NCBI GenBank assembly: GCA_020558355.1
Contig: JAJCKG010000022.1
Span: 1-38,284 of the forward strand
Origin: a bacterium 210820-DFI.6.37
GTDB lineage: Bacteria > Bacillota > Clostridia > Peptostreptococcales > Anaerovoracaceae
DNA length: 38,284 nucleotides
Direction of reading: 5' to 3'
Shown here: positions 23,889-31,410 of the stretch, piece after piece
Layout: the number at the start of each line of letters is the position of its first letter
Numbering within the stretch: the first letter of the stretch is position 1
Notes under the pieces: model-generated
Databases searched by the model: none
Told to the model about the DNA's origin: nothing
The model's input: the letters and a program-made list of their open reading frames with translations, nothing else
Translations under genes and position numbers: made by a program

Positions 23889-24443
23889 ATGGGCATTCTA
23901 TGTCTTTACAAAAACGGGAGCATCGAGAAGTGGTCGGAGATCCACTATATTCCAATCTGCGATAACACCGGAACTGTCTCCGCTATTGAGGGCATCCTGC
24001 GCGACATTACGAAGCGAAAACACATGGAAGAGGATCTGAAGGCCGCCGAGCAGACGAAAAAGGAACTCCTTGAAAATATTTCTCATGAGATAAAGACACC
24101 TGTAACCCTGATTCAGGGGTATACAGAAAGTCTTCTGGATAAGGTTGTCCCTCCCGAATCTACGGACATTTATTTAAAGATGCTCAATTCCAAGGCAATG
24201 ATGCTGACAACCCTTGTGGACGACCTTGCTCAGGTTTCTCAGTTTTCTTCTCAAAGCATGGAATACCGGTTTTATGAACAGCCTGCCGCGGAAGTTTTTT
24301 CTGAGCTTTTGAATCAGGCGGAATTTCATGTGACCCAGTCCGGCCGCGTCCCTGTGGTTTCCTCCGGCATTGAGAAAAACGCGATCCTCATTGTGGATCC
24401 TTACCGGATCCAGCAGGTATTTACACTGCCGTATTACAACTGA
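23889..24443 (+). pseudogene. Truncated sensor histidine kinase (PAS end plus HisKA only)
   Basis: This is a remnant of a two-component kinase. The open part begins inside a PAS/PAC domain (LYKNGSIEKWSEIHYIPICD, AIEGILRDITKRK). It keeps the dimerisation/phosphoacceptor helix with His66 in ENISHEIKTPVTLIQGYTESL, and ends at the N-box entrance (PYRIQQVFT) just before the ATP-binding domain, where LPYYN and a stop replace the expected NLLYNA. Upstream bases (23715-23888) do not read as PAS, so the left side was also lost or rearranged. There is no ribosome site at the first ATG, and no response regulator lies nearby. Phosphorylation is impossible without the missing domain. Confidence 0.8.
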
Positions 24444-24479
24444 CGCCTTCCGAAAAATTTCATCATTTTACCAATTCCC

Positions 24480-24509
24480 TTGACAAGATCAGGGGGAAAA
24501 GTGTATTGT
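24480..24509 (+). promoter_or_regulatory. Promoter of the ArsR-family gene
   Basis: TTGACA (24480-24485) and TATTGT (24504-24509) are 18 bp apart, 34 bases before the start codon. It is a good -35 with a fair -10. Confidence 0.6.
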
Positions 24510-24543
24510 AAATGGGCAGTGTAATTTAGCAGGAGGACGCAAT

Positions 24544-24873
24544 ATGAGACTTAGAAAAGAATCTGACACTATGCAGGACGAAGAAGTCCTGCTCATCGCA
24601 AAAGTATCTGACGCATTGGCGCATCCGGCCAGAATCAACATTTACCGCTTTATCCTGCAATGCAATCGGGAGCGTACAAAAGTATGCAACAAGGATGTGG
24701 TAGCGGCCTTTGATTATTCGCAGGCCACGGTTTCTCAGCACATCAAAAAGCTGGTGGATTCCAGTCTGATCGAAGTAAAAAAGGTTGACCGTTTTTCTTA
24801 TTATTATGTAAACATGGGGGCTCTGGCCCGCTATCTGGCTGCCACGAAGAAATTCGGGCAGGGTCAGATGTAG
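24544..24873 (+). CDS. ArsR/SmtB-family winged-helix regulator
   Basis: This is a 109-residue single winged-helix repressor. KVSDALAHPARINIYRFIL (residues 20-38) is the ArsR-family start, NKDVVAAFDYSQATVSQHIKKLVDSSLI is the recognition helix region, and VKKVDRFSYYYVN is the wing. No CxC or His-rich metal site is evident, so it may belong to a non-metal ArsR branch. AGGAGG lies before the ATG. It is monocistronic with its own promoter and converges with the metallophosphoesterase with a 2-nt gap. No obvious target is adjacent; self-regulation is likely. Confidence 0.88.
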   Translation: MRLRKESDTMQDEEVLLIAKVSDALAHPARINIYRFILQCNRERTKVCNKDVVAAFDYSQATVSQHIKKLVDSSLIEVKKVDRFSYYYVNMGALARYLAATKKFGQGQM

Positions 24874-24875
24874 GA

Positions 24876-26171
24876 TCAGGTTCGCTTTCTTATGGAAAGA
24901 AGCGCACCTGCCCCTGCGGCAGTCATAAGGAAAAAACCGATGCCGGCAGATTTCAGCAGTTCGAAATCTGCTTCTTTTTTTGTCCATTTATCGATAATCT
25001 GGCCCTCTTCGTCGTAAGACAAAACGGAAAGCTGGTGTTCTTCCGCCCGGATGATCTGATAATTGCTGTTTACCGCATCCAGCGCCTGGCTGTACTCTGG
25101 CGTATTGGCCCCGTCAAAATAGGCGCTTCTCCGCTTTCCCGAATTTCCCATGATCTGCGTAAACCCGCCGAGCTCCTTTGTCCGCATATACACATGCTGA
25201 TGGCCGCATAGCACCAGATCGATACCACCCTGCTCCAGGAGCGGCTCCCACTGCAGCCGCAGTTCGTCACAGATCGGATCCCCTTTGGACACACCATAGA
25301 TAGGATGATGGGTCACGGCAATTTTCCAGGTCGCTTCGCTTTCAGCAAGATCCGCCAGGATCCAATCATGGACTGCCTCCAATTGGTCCTGCCAGTTTTC
25401 ATTCTTTTTCCGTTCTTCCAAGAAAAAGCTGCTGTTAAGGACCAGTATATGGCAGTTTCCATAATCAAAGGAATAAAACTCTTCTTCCAGCCCCTCTGGC
25501 CCGTTTTCAGGGAGAGCCAGCATTGTAAGGCAAAGATCAGGCGTCACATCGGTTTCATGGTTCCCCACCGCAGTCATCATGGGGATATGAGAGAAAACCG
25601 GCGACGCGTTTTCCAGAAAAAGATTCCAGTCCCTCATGCTTTTGCTGGAATTGACCATATCCCCGCCCAGGATCCCGAACGCAATTGCTGGGTTTCGCTC
25701 TCTTATATCCTGGACCATCTGGCCCCACGCGGGATAGTCTTTTTCCCGGTTCTGATACTGCACATCTCCCATGTACAGAAATTCGCAGGAATCCGTCTTT
25801 CCTGCTGTCGTAAAAAGCTTTGGACTGGTCCAGTCTGTTCCGTCTCCGATTCTGTAAAGATAGGAGGTTCCCGGTTTAAGTCCTGTTATGACCGCCTCAC
25901 AGCGCCAGTAGTCTTTTCCCGCTTTTGTCGATACCGCTTTTATCCGCTTTCCCTTTTCGAGAAGCTGGGTTTCTCCCTGCCTGTATTCGCTGTACTGGAC
26001 ATAAGCCTCCCGGCAGGCGCCGCTCTTCCATGTCAGCGTCTGGCTTTGGGTATTATCAAGGGACCAGGATAAAATCACCTGGTCCGCTTTATATTCCTGT
26101 GAAAAAACGGGGACTGCCCCGGCAAAGAAGAACAGACCGATCATCAGGGCCGCTCTGGATAAAACCTTCAT
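24876..26171 (-). CDS. Secreted, membrane-anchored purple-acid-phosphatase-like metallophosphoesterase
   Basis: This 431-residue envelope protein has a signal peptide (residues 1-24, KVLSRAALMIGLFFFAGAVPVFS). A purple-acid-phosphatase N-terminal beta domain follows (VILSWSLDNTQSQTLTWK, then ITGLKPGTSYLYRIGDG). The metallophosphoesterase domain has GDVQYQ, GGDMVNS, GNHETD, THHPIYG and GHQHVYMR, the full set of metal ligands. A hydrophobic helix plus RKRT anchors the C-terminus (about 408-431). I chose the ATG at 26171 because AGGAGG precedes it and a signal peptide begins there; upstream in-frame codons are not supported. It probably releases phosphate from extracellular esters. Confidence 0.9.
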   Translation of the reverse strand: MKVLSRAALMIGLFFFAGAVPVFSQEYKADQVILSWSLDNTQSQTLTWKSGACREAYVQYSEYRQGETQLLEKGKRIKAVSTKAGKDYWRCEAVITGLKPGTSYLYRIGDGTDWTSPKLFTTAGKTDSCEFLYMGDVQYQNREKDYPAWGQMVQDIRERNPAIAFGILGGDMVNSSKSMRDWNLFLENASPVFSHIPMMTAVGNHETDVTPDLCLTMLALPENGPEGLEEEFYSFDYGNCHILVLNSSFFLEERKKNENWQDQLEAVHDWILADLAESEATWKIAVTHHPIYGVSKGDPICDELRLQWEPLLEQGGIDLVLCGHQHVYMRTKELGGFTQIMGNSGKRRSAYFDGANTPEYSQALDAVNSNYQIIRAEEHQLSVLSYDEEGQIIDKWTKKEADFELLKSAGIGFFLMTAAGAGALLSIRKRT

Positions 26172-26237
26172 TTGCTTCCTCCTGAGAGTATTATTATATG
26201 TGATTCCAAAACTGCCTATACCGGTTCTTCCTAACAG

Positions 26238-26273
26238 AAAAACAGCGACAACCTGTTTGTTATCGCTGTTTTT
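26238..26273 (-). terminator. Hairpin upstream of the metallophosphoesterase
   Basis: AAAAACAGCGACAAC (26238-26252) pairs with GTTATCGCTGTTTTT (26259-26273). The leftward RNA has only one wobble, while the rightward has a mismatch. It resembles the hairpin at 15855, sharing AACCTGTTT inside and AAAAACAG/CTGTTTTT arms. Between here and 26356 there is a CATGGT/ACCATG stem (26310-26329) and no gene. Confidence 0.55.
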
Positions 26274-26355
26274 CCGGCAAATTATTATTATAACGTTCTG
26301 AAGAAAAATCATGGTTCTTAACTACCATGGCTATACTATACCACAACTTGCCAAG

Positions 26356-26383
26356 AAAAAATGTTGGCCGGCCAACATTTTTT
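26356..26383. terminator. Perfect 28-bp palindromic terminator
   Basis: Five A, then ATGTTGGCC, its exact complement GGCCAACAT, and five T form a 28-bp perfect palindrome. It lies directly past the HD gene stop (26403), amid T-rich bases, and would stop transcription in either direction. Confidence 0.75.
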
Positions 26384-26402
26384 AAAATTTTTTTATTTTT
26401 TT

Positions 26403-26873
26403 TTAAAGTTTTTTTCCAAGCAGCTTTTCCAGCCTTACTTTTTGCTCTTCTCTGGCAAAGCCATAGCCGTATTGATAAAAGTCCAGCACGTCCGCGTCCT
26501 TTACAATTTCTTCCAGAGGACTTCCGATTTCCGATTTTTTGCTGTGATTTTTTACAGCGATGCCAATCTGCTGAATCTCTTCCTCTTCAAAAAGTCCAGT
26601 TCCTCTGAGAAATTCCATAGCCGGTTCATAGCCGACTTCCGCGTGGTTTTCCTGTTTTCCCGTAATGATCCGTCCGTAATCGTGGACCGCGCAGGCGCAG
26701 GCGGCCAGAATCGGGTCAACGCCCCGCTCTTCCGCAAAAAGGTATCCCAGCTTGGCGCAACTGGAAATATGTACCCGCTCCCAGTCAATAAAATGAGAGC
26801 GTTCCGGCACCAGCTTTTCGTATTTATCGATTTCCTTCAGCAGAGCGCTCTGCAGTCTCAAAATTTTTTTCAT
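26403..26873 (-). CDS. HD-domain phosphohydrolase
   Basis: This is a 156-residue HD-superfamily metal-dependent phosphohydrolase. Its ligand pattern is His35 in VHISS, the His64-Asp65 pair in AVHDYGR, further histidines in NHAEVGYEP and KNHSK, and Asp near 127 in VKDADVLDFYQYG. Such small stand-alone HD proteins act on nucleotides, but this one's substrate is unknown. It is the last gene of a leftward MBL-rlmH-HD unit, 13 nt after rlmH, and ends at a palindromic terminator. Confidence 0.82.
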   Translation of the reverse strand: MKKILRLQSALLKEIDKYEKLVPERSHFIDWERVHISSCAKLGYLFAEERGVDPILAACACAVHDYGRIITGKQENHAEVGYEPAMEFLRGTGLFEEEEIQQIGIAVKNHSKKSEIGSPLEEIVKDADVLDFYQYGYGFAREEQKVRLEKLLGKKL

Positions 26874-26886
26874 GCTTTACCTCCTG

Positions 26887-27366
26887 TTATTTGTGATAGG
26901 TTTCCCCTTTTAATATCTTAAAGCTCCGGTAGATCTGCTCCAGTAAAATGACCCGCATCAGCTGGTGAGGAAAGGTCATTTTGGAAAAGCTGAGGGCATA
27001 ATCGCTACGAGAAAGAACTTCTTTACCCAGCCCGATGGAGCCGCCGATGACAAAGGCGACGCTGCTTTTTCCCTGCAGTCCCAGCGTTCCGATTCTGGCT
27101 GACAGTTCTTCGGAGCTCAGCATTTTTCCCGCGATTTCTAAGGTGATCACATACATATCATCCCGGATATGCTTTAAGATCCGTTCCCCTTCCTTGTTTC
27201 GAATGCTGTTTTCCCGCGCTTCCCCCGCCTGATCCGGGGTCTTTTCGTCAGCCACTTCGATGATTTCCAGCCTGCAGTATTTACTGAGCCGTTTGCTGTA
27301 CTCGGAAATAGCGTCTTTCAGATATTTTTCTTTGATTTTTCCTACTGTGATGAGAGTGATCTTCAT
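26887..27366 (-). CDS. rlmH: 23S rRNA pseudouridine-1915 N3-methyltransferase RlmH
   Basis: This 159-residue SPOUT methyltransferase methylates pseudouridine 1915 in helix 69 of 23S rRNA. It is recognised by [20 protein letters not shown] at the start, the knot segment [13 protein letters not shown] near residues 103-115, and the signature C-terminus [22 protein letters not shown] ending in KGETYHK. Length is typical. Its start overlaps the MBL-fold gene stop by 4 nt. Pairing with a YycJ-like gene upstream is the usual Firmicutes arrangement. Confidence 0.97.
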   Translation of the reverse strand: MKITLITVGKIKEKYLKDAISEYSKRLSKYCRLEIIEVADEKTPDQAGEARENSIRNKEGERILKHIRDDMYVITLEIAGKMLSSEELSARIGTLGLQGKSSVAFVIGGSIGLGKEVLSRSDYALSFSKMTFPHQLMRVILLEQIYRSFKILKGETYHK

Positions 27367-28169
27367 TTTACCGCTTCCACCTCATACACCGGACTGACCT
27401 GATCCCGCAGGATCACTTCCACCTTCAGCCGGTCTCCTATGTAAATATCCTCCTCCATGAGAATGTTGCCGATGGTCATTTTCGCCAGCTCCGGCTCGTT
27501 ATTCTGATGGCTCAGATGTCCCAGCAGAACGCGGCGCGCCTTGTCTTTCGCCTCCATCAGCCTGCAAATGCATCTGGCCGCGGTTACGTTGGAAAGATGC
27601 CCCTTATCGCTCAGGATACGCCGCTTGGTCTGGTAGGGATATCCGCACATCTGCAGGACCTCCACCTCATGGTTGGCTTCCAGCACCAGAAGGTCCGCTC
27701 CTGTGATCTCCTGGAAAATTTCATCTGTGACGCAGCCGGAATCGGTCACAATACTGATCTGGCTTCCATCCGCGTAAAAGGAAAAACCTACCGGCTCTGC
27801 CGCGTCGTGAGAAACAGGGAAGGGCCGCACGAGAATATCGCCCACATAAAAATCCTGTCCTGTGGTAAAATACGCTTTTTTTTCTTCCGCAACTTTTCGC
27901 TCTATCTTTTCCCATGTGGCTTTGTTGGCGTAAGCTTTGATATTGGGCGCCTTTCTGGTTACAATAGGAAGGCTTTTTACATGGTCGATATGTTCATGGG
28001 TAACAAGAAGGGCCTGCAGCATTTCCAAGGGAGTCCCCGTATGCTCCAGCCCTTCGAAAATCCGCTTTCCGCTGATCCCCGCGTCTACCAGCAGCGCTGT
28101 CTTTCCGTAGCGGACCATATAACAGTTGCCGCTGCTGCCGCTGGCAAGTGAACAAAAATTGAATGGCAT
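27363..28169 (-). CDS. MBL-fold metallohydrolase (YycJ/WalJ-like)
   Basis: This 268-residue metallo-beta-lactamase fold enzyme has the zinc motif HEHIDH (in [14 protein letters not shown], near residues 57-62), the start [15 protein letters not shown], a later His in [13 protein letters not shown] and [15 protein letters not shown] near 190. This matches the YycJ/WalJ group, linked to DNA handling and cell-envelope control downstream of walRK in Firmicutes. Here walRK itself is not in the window, but rlmH follows with a 4-nt overlap, as in those operons. AAAAGGGGA precedes the start. A promoter with perfect TTGACA lies at 28205-28233. Confidence 0.88.
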   Translation of the reverse strand: MPFNFCSLASGSSGNCYMVRYGKTALLVDAGISGKRIFEGLEHTGTPLEMLQALLVTHEHIDHVKSLPIVTRKAPNIKAYANKATWEKIERKVAEEKKAYFTTGQDFYVGDILVRPFPVSHDAAEPVGFSFYADGSQISIVTDSGCVTDEIFQEITGADLLVLEANHEVEVLQMCGYPYQTKRRILSDKGHLSNVTAARCICRLMEAKDKARRVLLGHLSHQNNEPELAKMTIGNILMEEDIYIGDRLKVEVILRDQVSPVYEVEAVK

Positions 28170-28204
28170 AGTCTGTCCCCTTTTCTTGTCGTTTTCTGCT
28201 TTAT

Positions 28205-28233
28205 AGAATACTCCAGCCCGCGGCTTGTGTCAA
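28205..28233 (-). promoter_or_regulatory. Promoter of the MBL-rlmH-HD operon
   Basis: Leftward TTGACA (28228-28233) and TATTCT (28205-28210) are 17 bp apart. GCCGCGGGC overlaps the spacer and pairs with GCCCGCGGC near 28268-28276, which could serve as the end hairpin of the YbaK gene. Confidence 0.65.
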
Positions 28234-28292
28234 ATCCCCGGCCTTCCTTAAAAGGTCTCAGGGAGCGCCGCGGGCCTGGCTTTTCGCAGGGC

Positions 28293-28772
28293 TCAGGCTT
28301 CCGGTGTCCAGTCCTTGCACACGTCGATCCACTGCTGGCAGCCGGAATGCCGCTCTAATTCCGCAATGGACAATTCCACCGCGCTATGGCCATTTCCGGC
28401 AGCCGGATACACTTTTTCAAATCGTTTCAGAGAAATGTCCAGGTAAACAACCGTTCCCGGATTTACAGAGAAGGGGCATACGCCGCCCGGAGCGTGCCCA
28501 ACGCGGGCTTCCACCTGGTCTGCCGGAATCATTTTCGCCTTCTGGTGAAACAGCCCCTTGTATTTTTTATTATCGATTCTCGCGTCTCCAGCCGTCACAA
28601 TCAGAACCGAAGTTTCCCCTTGCAGAAGGGACATGGTTTTCGCAATCTGCTTCGGCTCACACCGAATGGCCGCGGCCGCTTCCTCCACGGTTGCGCTGGA
28701 TTTTTCCAGATCCATTACCCTGTCCTTCATACCAGCGCTTTCAAAATAAGCTCTCACAGTTTCGTAAGACAT
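28293..28772 (-). CDS. YbaK/EbsC-family aminoacyl-tRNA deacylase
   Basis: This 159-residue trans-editing protein hydrolyses mischarged aminoacyl-tRNA (for YbaK, Cys-tRNA-Pro). Family blocks are IAKTMSLLQGETSVLIVTAGDARID near residues 43-67, with the catalytic-site region, and the highly conserved VEARVGHAPGGVCPFSV near 87-103. Length is that of the stand-alone family. GGAGG precedes the start. It is monocistronic; exact substrate class (YbaK versus ProX-like alanine editing) is uncertain. Confidence 0.9.
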   Translation of the reverse strand: MSYETVRAYFESAGMKDRVMDLEKSSATVEEAAAAIRCEPKQIAKTMSLLQGETSVLIVTAGDARIDNKKYKGLFHQKAKMIPADQVEARVGHAPGGVCPFSVNPGTVVYLDISLKRFEKVYPAAGNGHSAVELSIAELERHSGCQQWIDVCKDWTPEA

Positions 28773-28834
28773 ACTCTGCCTCCTTTTCTTTTTTTCCAGT
28801 ATAAACTACCGGCAAAAATAAGTAAATCACATGA

Positions 28835-28900
28835 CAGAATTTGTCCCTGAAATCTCGGCGAGCCTTGCAGGCAGATGGATTTCATCGTATAATACCCTCT
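28835..28900 (+). repeat. Dispersed promoter-repeat, copy A (rnhA promoter)
   Basis: This sequence carries TTGCAG (28865-28870) and TATAAT (28888-28893) with a 17-bp spacer, and drives rnhA. It shares CAGAATTTG, 5 nt, GAAATCTC-GCGAGC, TTGC, and GATTTCATCGTA with copy B at 38217-38280, in the same order. GAAATC and GATTTC form the arms of a hairpin. Confidence 0.75.
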
Positions 28901-28911
28901 GAGAGGTATGA

Positions 28912-29469
28912 ATGATGAGAAATGACAAAGTTTTAAGGATCTACACCGACGGGGCCTGTTCCGGAAATCAGAGTGAAAAAAATTTCGGGGGCTGGGGCGC
29001 TGTTTTAGAATTTGCGGGCCACAGCCGGGAGCTGTACGGAGGGGAAAAAAATACGACAAATAATCGTATGGAAATGACCGCGCTGCTGGAGGCCTTCCGG
29101 GCCTTGAAAAAGGACGGTCAGACTATTGAGGTCTACTCGGACAGTTCCTATCTTATGGACTGCTTCCGCAAAAAATGGTACGCGGGCTGGCTGAAAAACG
29201 GCTGGAAAACGGCCGCCAAGAAGCCGGTGGAAAACCGGGACCTGTGGGAAGCGCTGCTGCCTTATCTGGATCGGCATCAGATCTCCTTTTTTCGGGTCAA
29301 AGGCCATGTAAATCTGGACAGTCCTTCCACCAACTTTGAAAAGCTTTACGAAAAATTCCTGGAGTGGAATGGAAGCGGCTATTCCTTTGAGGACTTTCAA
29401 TATGTAACGGAAAAGAACAACCGGGCTGACGCTCTGGCCAATCTTGGAATTGATCAGGTCAGGAGCTGA
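28912..29469 (+). CDS. rnhA: Ribonuclease HI
   Basis: This 185-residue type 1 RNase H degrades RNA in RNA-DNA hybrids. The active-site carboxylates are Asp in YTDGACSGN near residue 11, Glu in NNRMEMTALLEA, Asp in VYSDSSYLMD and Asp in NRADALAN near 177. It is longer than E. coli RnhA because of an insert of about 25 residues before the last Asp (SPSTNFEKLYEKFLEWNGSG onward), as in several clostridial enzymes. GAGAGGT precedes the start; ATG at 28912 or 28915 is possible. Its promoter lies in a repeated element, and its end sits in a terminator shared with the convergent gene. Confidence 0.94.
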   Translation: MMRNDKVLRIYTDGACSGNQSEKNFGGWGAVLEFAGHSRELYGGEKNTTNNRMEMTALLEAFRALKKDGQTIEVYSDSSYLMDCFRKKWYAGWLKNGWKTAAKKPVENRDLWEALLPYLDRHQISFFRVKGHVNLDSPSTNFEKLYEKFLEWNGSGYSFEDFQYVTEKNNRADALANLGIDQVRS

Positions 29470-29492
29470 CCGTCCGTAAGTCAGCTCCTTTT
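29461..29492. terminator. Bidirectional terminator spanning two stop codons
   Basis: AGGAGCTGAC (29461-29470) pairs perfectly with GTCAGCTCCT (29480-29489), followed by TTTT. The rnhA stop codon lies in one arm and that of the convergent desulfurase-like gene in the other. Confidence 0.8.
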
Positions 29493-30617
29493 GGAAAGGT
29501 TATAAATGGCGTCCGCCGCGATTTTCATCTGCTTTTCATTGTTATAGATTCCCATGCTGACCCGGACCGCTCCCGTATCCCAGGTTCCTATGGTTTTATG
29601 AGCAAGCCCCGCGCAGTGGTAGCCCGCGCGCACCGCAATTCCATATTCATCGTTTAATAGCGATGCTACTTCTTCACAATCCATCCCTTTTATATTAAAT
29701 GTAACGATACCAACTTTCTTTTTACAGTCGGACGGGCCGTAAACCCGTACATTCTTCATGTTCCGCAGACTGCTGTCCAGAATCTCGGTCAGCTCCTGCT
29801 GGTGCCCGCGGATGACGTTTATCCCGATTTTTTTTACAAAGGCCGCGGAATATCCCAGCCCGATAATGCCCGGAGCGTTCAGGGTTCCCGCTTCAAAGCC
29901 TTCTGGCAGCTCCAGAGGCTGCTCCAATTCTCTGGATAGGGTTCCCGTTCCGCCCTCCATAATAGGAGTTATGTCGACCTTTTCCCCTACATACAGCAAA
30001 CCGGTTCCCAGGGGACCCAGCAGTCCTTTATGGCCCGGCAGCGCAAGCAGGTCGATTCCATCCGCTGTCATAGGCAAGTGCCCCGCGCCCTGCGCGCCGT
30101 CTACCAGAAGCAAAAGCCCCTGTTCCCTGCACAGCTTTGACAGCGCTTCGATGGGCATGATGGTTCCCGTCACATTGGAAGCCTGCGTGCATATGACCAT
30201 TTTCGTATTTTTTCGGATGGCCCCCAGGATCAAATCCAGAGAAAGGCTTCCGTCCGCGGCGCAGGGCACAATGGTATGTTCTACGCCCCGGGCGGCCATG
30301 CTCCAGACCGGCCGCAGCACCGAATTATGCTCCATGGCGGTCGTAATAACGTGATCCCCCTGTTTAAGCACGCCCTTGATGGCCATATTGAGAGCCTGTG
30401 TGGTATTGGATGTAAAAAGGATCCGGTCCGCCCGCCGGATCTGAAAAAGCTCTGCCAGTGTCTGCCGCGCCCGATAGACTTCTTCCCCTGTTCTCCGAGA
30501 CAGGTCGTGGCCGGAACGTCCCGGGTTGCCGCAGTAGGACAGCATGCAGGCGTCCATAGCGTCTACCATGCCCTTGGGCTTTGGAAAAGATGTAGCTCCG
30601 TTATCTAAATAAATCAT
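29481..30617 (-). CDS. Class V aminotransferase, cysteine desulfurase-like
   Basis: This 378-residue fold-type I PLP enzyme is close to cysteine desulfurases. YLDNGATSFPKPKGM starts it, TSNTTQALNMAIKG follows near residue 71, VDGAQGAGHLPM near 185 has the Asp that contacts the pyridine nitrogen, and the PLP lysine is in ALPGHKGLLGPLGTG near 205. GYHCAGLAHKTIG near 340 holds the candidate sulfur-carrying Cys. The start ATG at 30617 follows GGAGG. It is third in a leftward DUF362-alkD-desulfurase unit (38-nt gap). The family matches the unassigned cysteine desulfurase-related group; true sulfur transfer is likely but not shown. Confidence 0.88.
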   Translation of the reverse strand: MIYLDNGATSFPKPKGMVDAMDACMLSYCGNPGRSGHDLSRRTGEEVYRARQTLAELFQIRRADRILFTSNTTQALNMAIKGVLKQGDHVITTAMEHNSVLRPVWSMAARGVEHTIVPCAADGSLSLDLILGAIRKNTKMVICTQASNVTGTIMPIEALSKLCREQGLLLLVDGAQGAGHLPMTADGIDLLALPGHKGLLGPLGTGLLYVGEKVDITPIMEGGTGTLSRELEQPLELPEGFEAGTLNAPGIIGLGYSAAFVKKIGINVIRGHQQELTEILDSSLRNMKNVRVYGPSDCKKKVGIVTFNIKGMDCEEVASLLNDEYGIAVRAGYHCAGLAHKTIGTWDTGAVRVSMGIYNNEKQMKIAADAIYNLSKRS

Positions 30618-30655
30618 GGCATTTCCTCCTAAAGTACAGGATATGCGCAAGTTTC

Positions 30656-31408
30656 TTATTTTGTTCGTTTCAGCAGATTCAGTCTGGCCTTGTCCTCCTT
30701 TGATATGCGGTAAGATTCTCTGATTTTCTGGATTGTTTTATTATGAGTAACATCATCCAGCAGTCCGTCCACAAGCAGAGCTTCCGTCTGCTGAGGAAAT
30801 TTTACATAACAAACAGACAGCAGCCAGGCCGCGGCCATTTTCACATAGTAGCCTTCATGCCGCACCTTGCCTGCATAATCCAACAGCTGCTCAATGTGTT
30901 CTTCGTCCACATAATGACCCAGCATCATAACCAGCGCAAATCGTATATAGTATTCCCGACTGTCCTGTGTCATAGGCTCGATCAGATCCCATACCAGCTG
31001 CCGGCCCTCACCTTTATCGGCAAACTTCAGACTGCTGCAAAAAGTATCGCATACAGCCCAATTATCGATTCGAGGTAAAAATCCTTCAATGCGGGAAATT
31101 CGCTCTGCCGCATCCATCGCTGCCGATGCGATAACCAGTCCCTGAAGAAGAACCTCTTCATAATAAAGCTCTGTTCCTCCTACTCCGGCAGGATCCCGCT
31201 TACAACAATCCAGCTCGGAAAGATATCCTGTCCAATCCTGCCTCCCAATCTTTTTCGCCAGCTTGCGCATATCCGGCACACGAACGCCCAGAGTTCTTTC
31301 TTTGTCAACGCCAGGAATCAATTTACAGTTAAAATCCTTATAGTTTTCTTCTGCCATTGCTCTCAGCTCCTGCAGAATTCCTTCTCTTGTTAAATCCAAT
31401 TGCTCCAT
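30656..31408 (-). CDS. DNA alkylation repair protein (AlkD-like)
   Basis: This is a 250-residue all-helical HEAT-repeat DNA glycosylase-like protein of the AlkD/AlkC group, which removes 3- and 7-alkyl purines. LGVRVPDMRKLAKKIGRQDW near residue 40 and a run of helical repeats (NWAVCDTFCSSLKF, AAAWLLSVCYVKFPQ, NKTIQKIRESYRIS) fit the family. The start at 31408 has GGAGG lying within the end of the DUF362 gene, whose stop is 2 nt away, so the two are translationally coupled; a longer upstream frame is not supported. The acidic residue that AlkD uses cannot be identified with confidence. Confidence 0.85.
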   Translation of the reverse strand: MEQLDLTREGILQELRAMAEENYKDFNCKLIPGVDKERTLGVRVPDMRKLAKKIGRQDWTGYLSELDCCKRDPAGVGGTELYYEEVLLQGLVIASAAMDAAERISRIEGFLPRIDNWAVCDTFCSSLKFADKGEGRQLVWDLIEPMTQDSREYYIRFALVMMLGHYVDEEHIEQLLDYAGKVRHEGYYVKMAAAWLLSVCYVKFPQQTEALLVDGLLDDVTHNKTIQKIRESYRISKEDKARLNLLKRTK

Positions 31409-31410
31409 TT

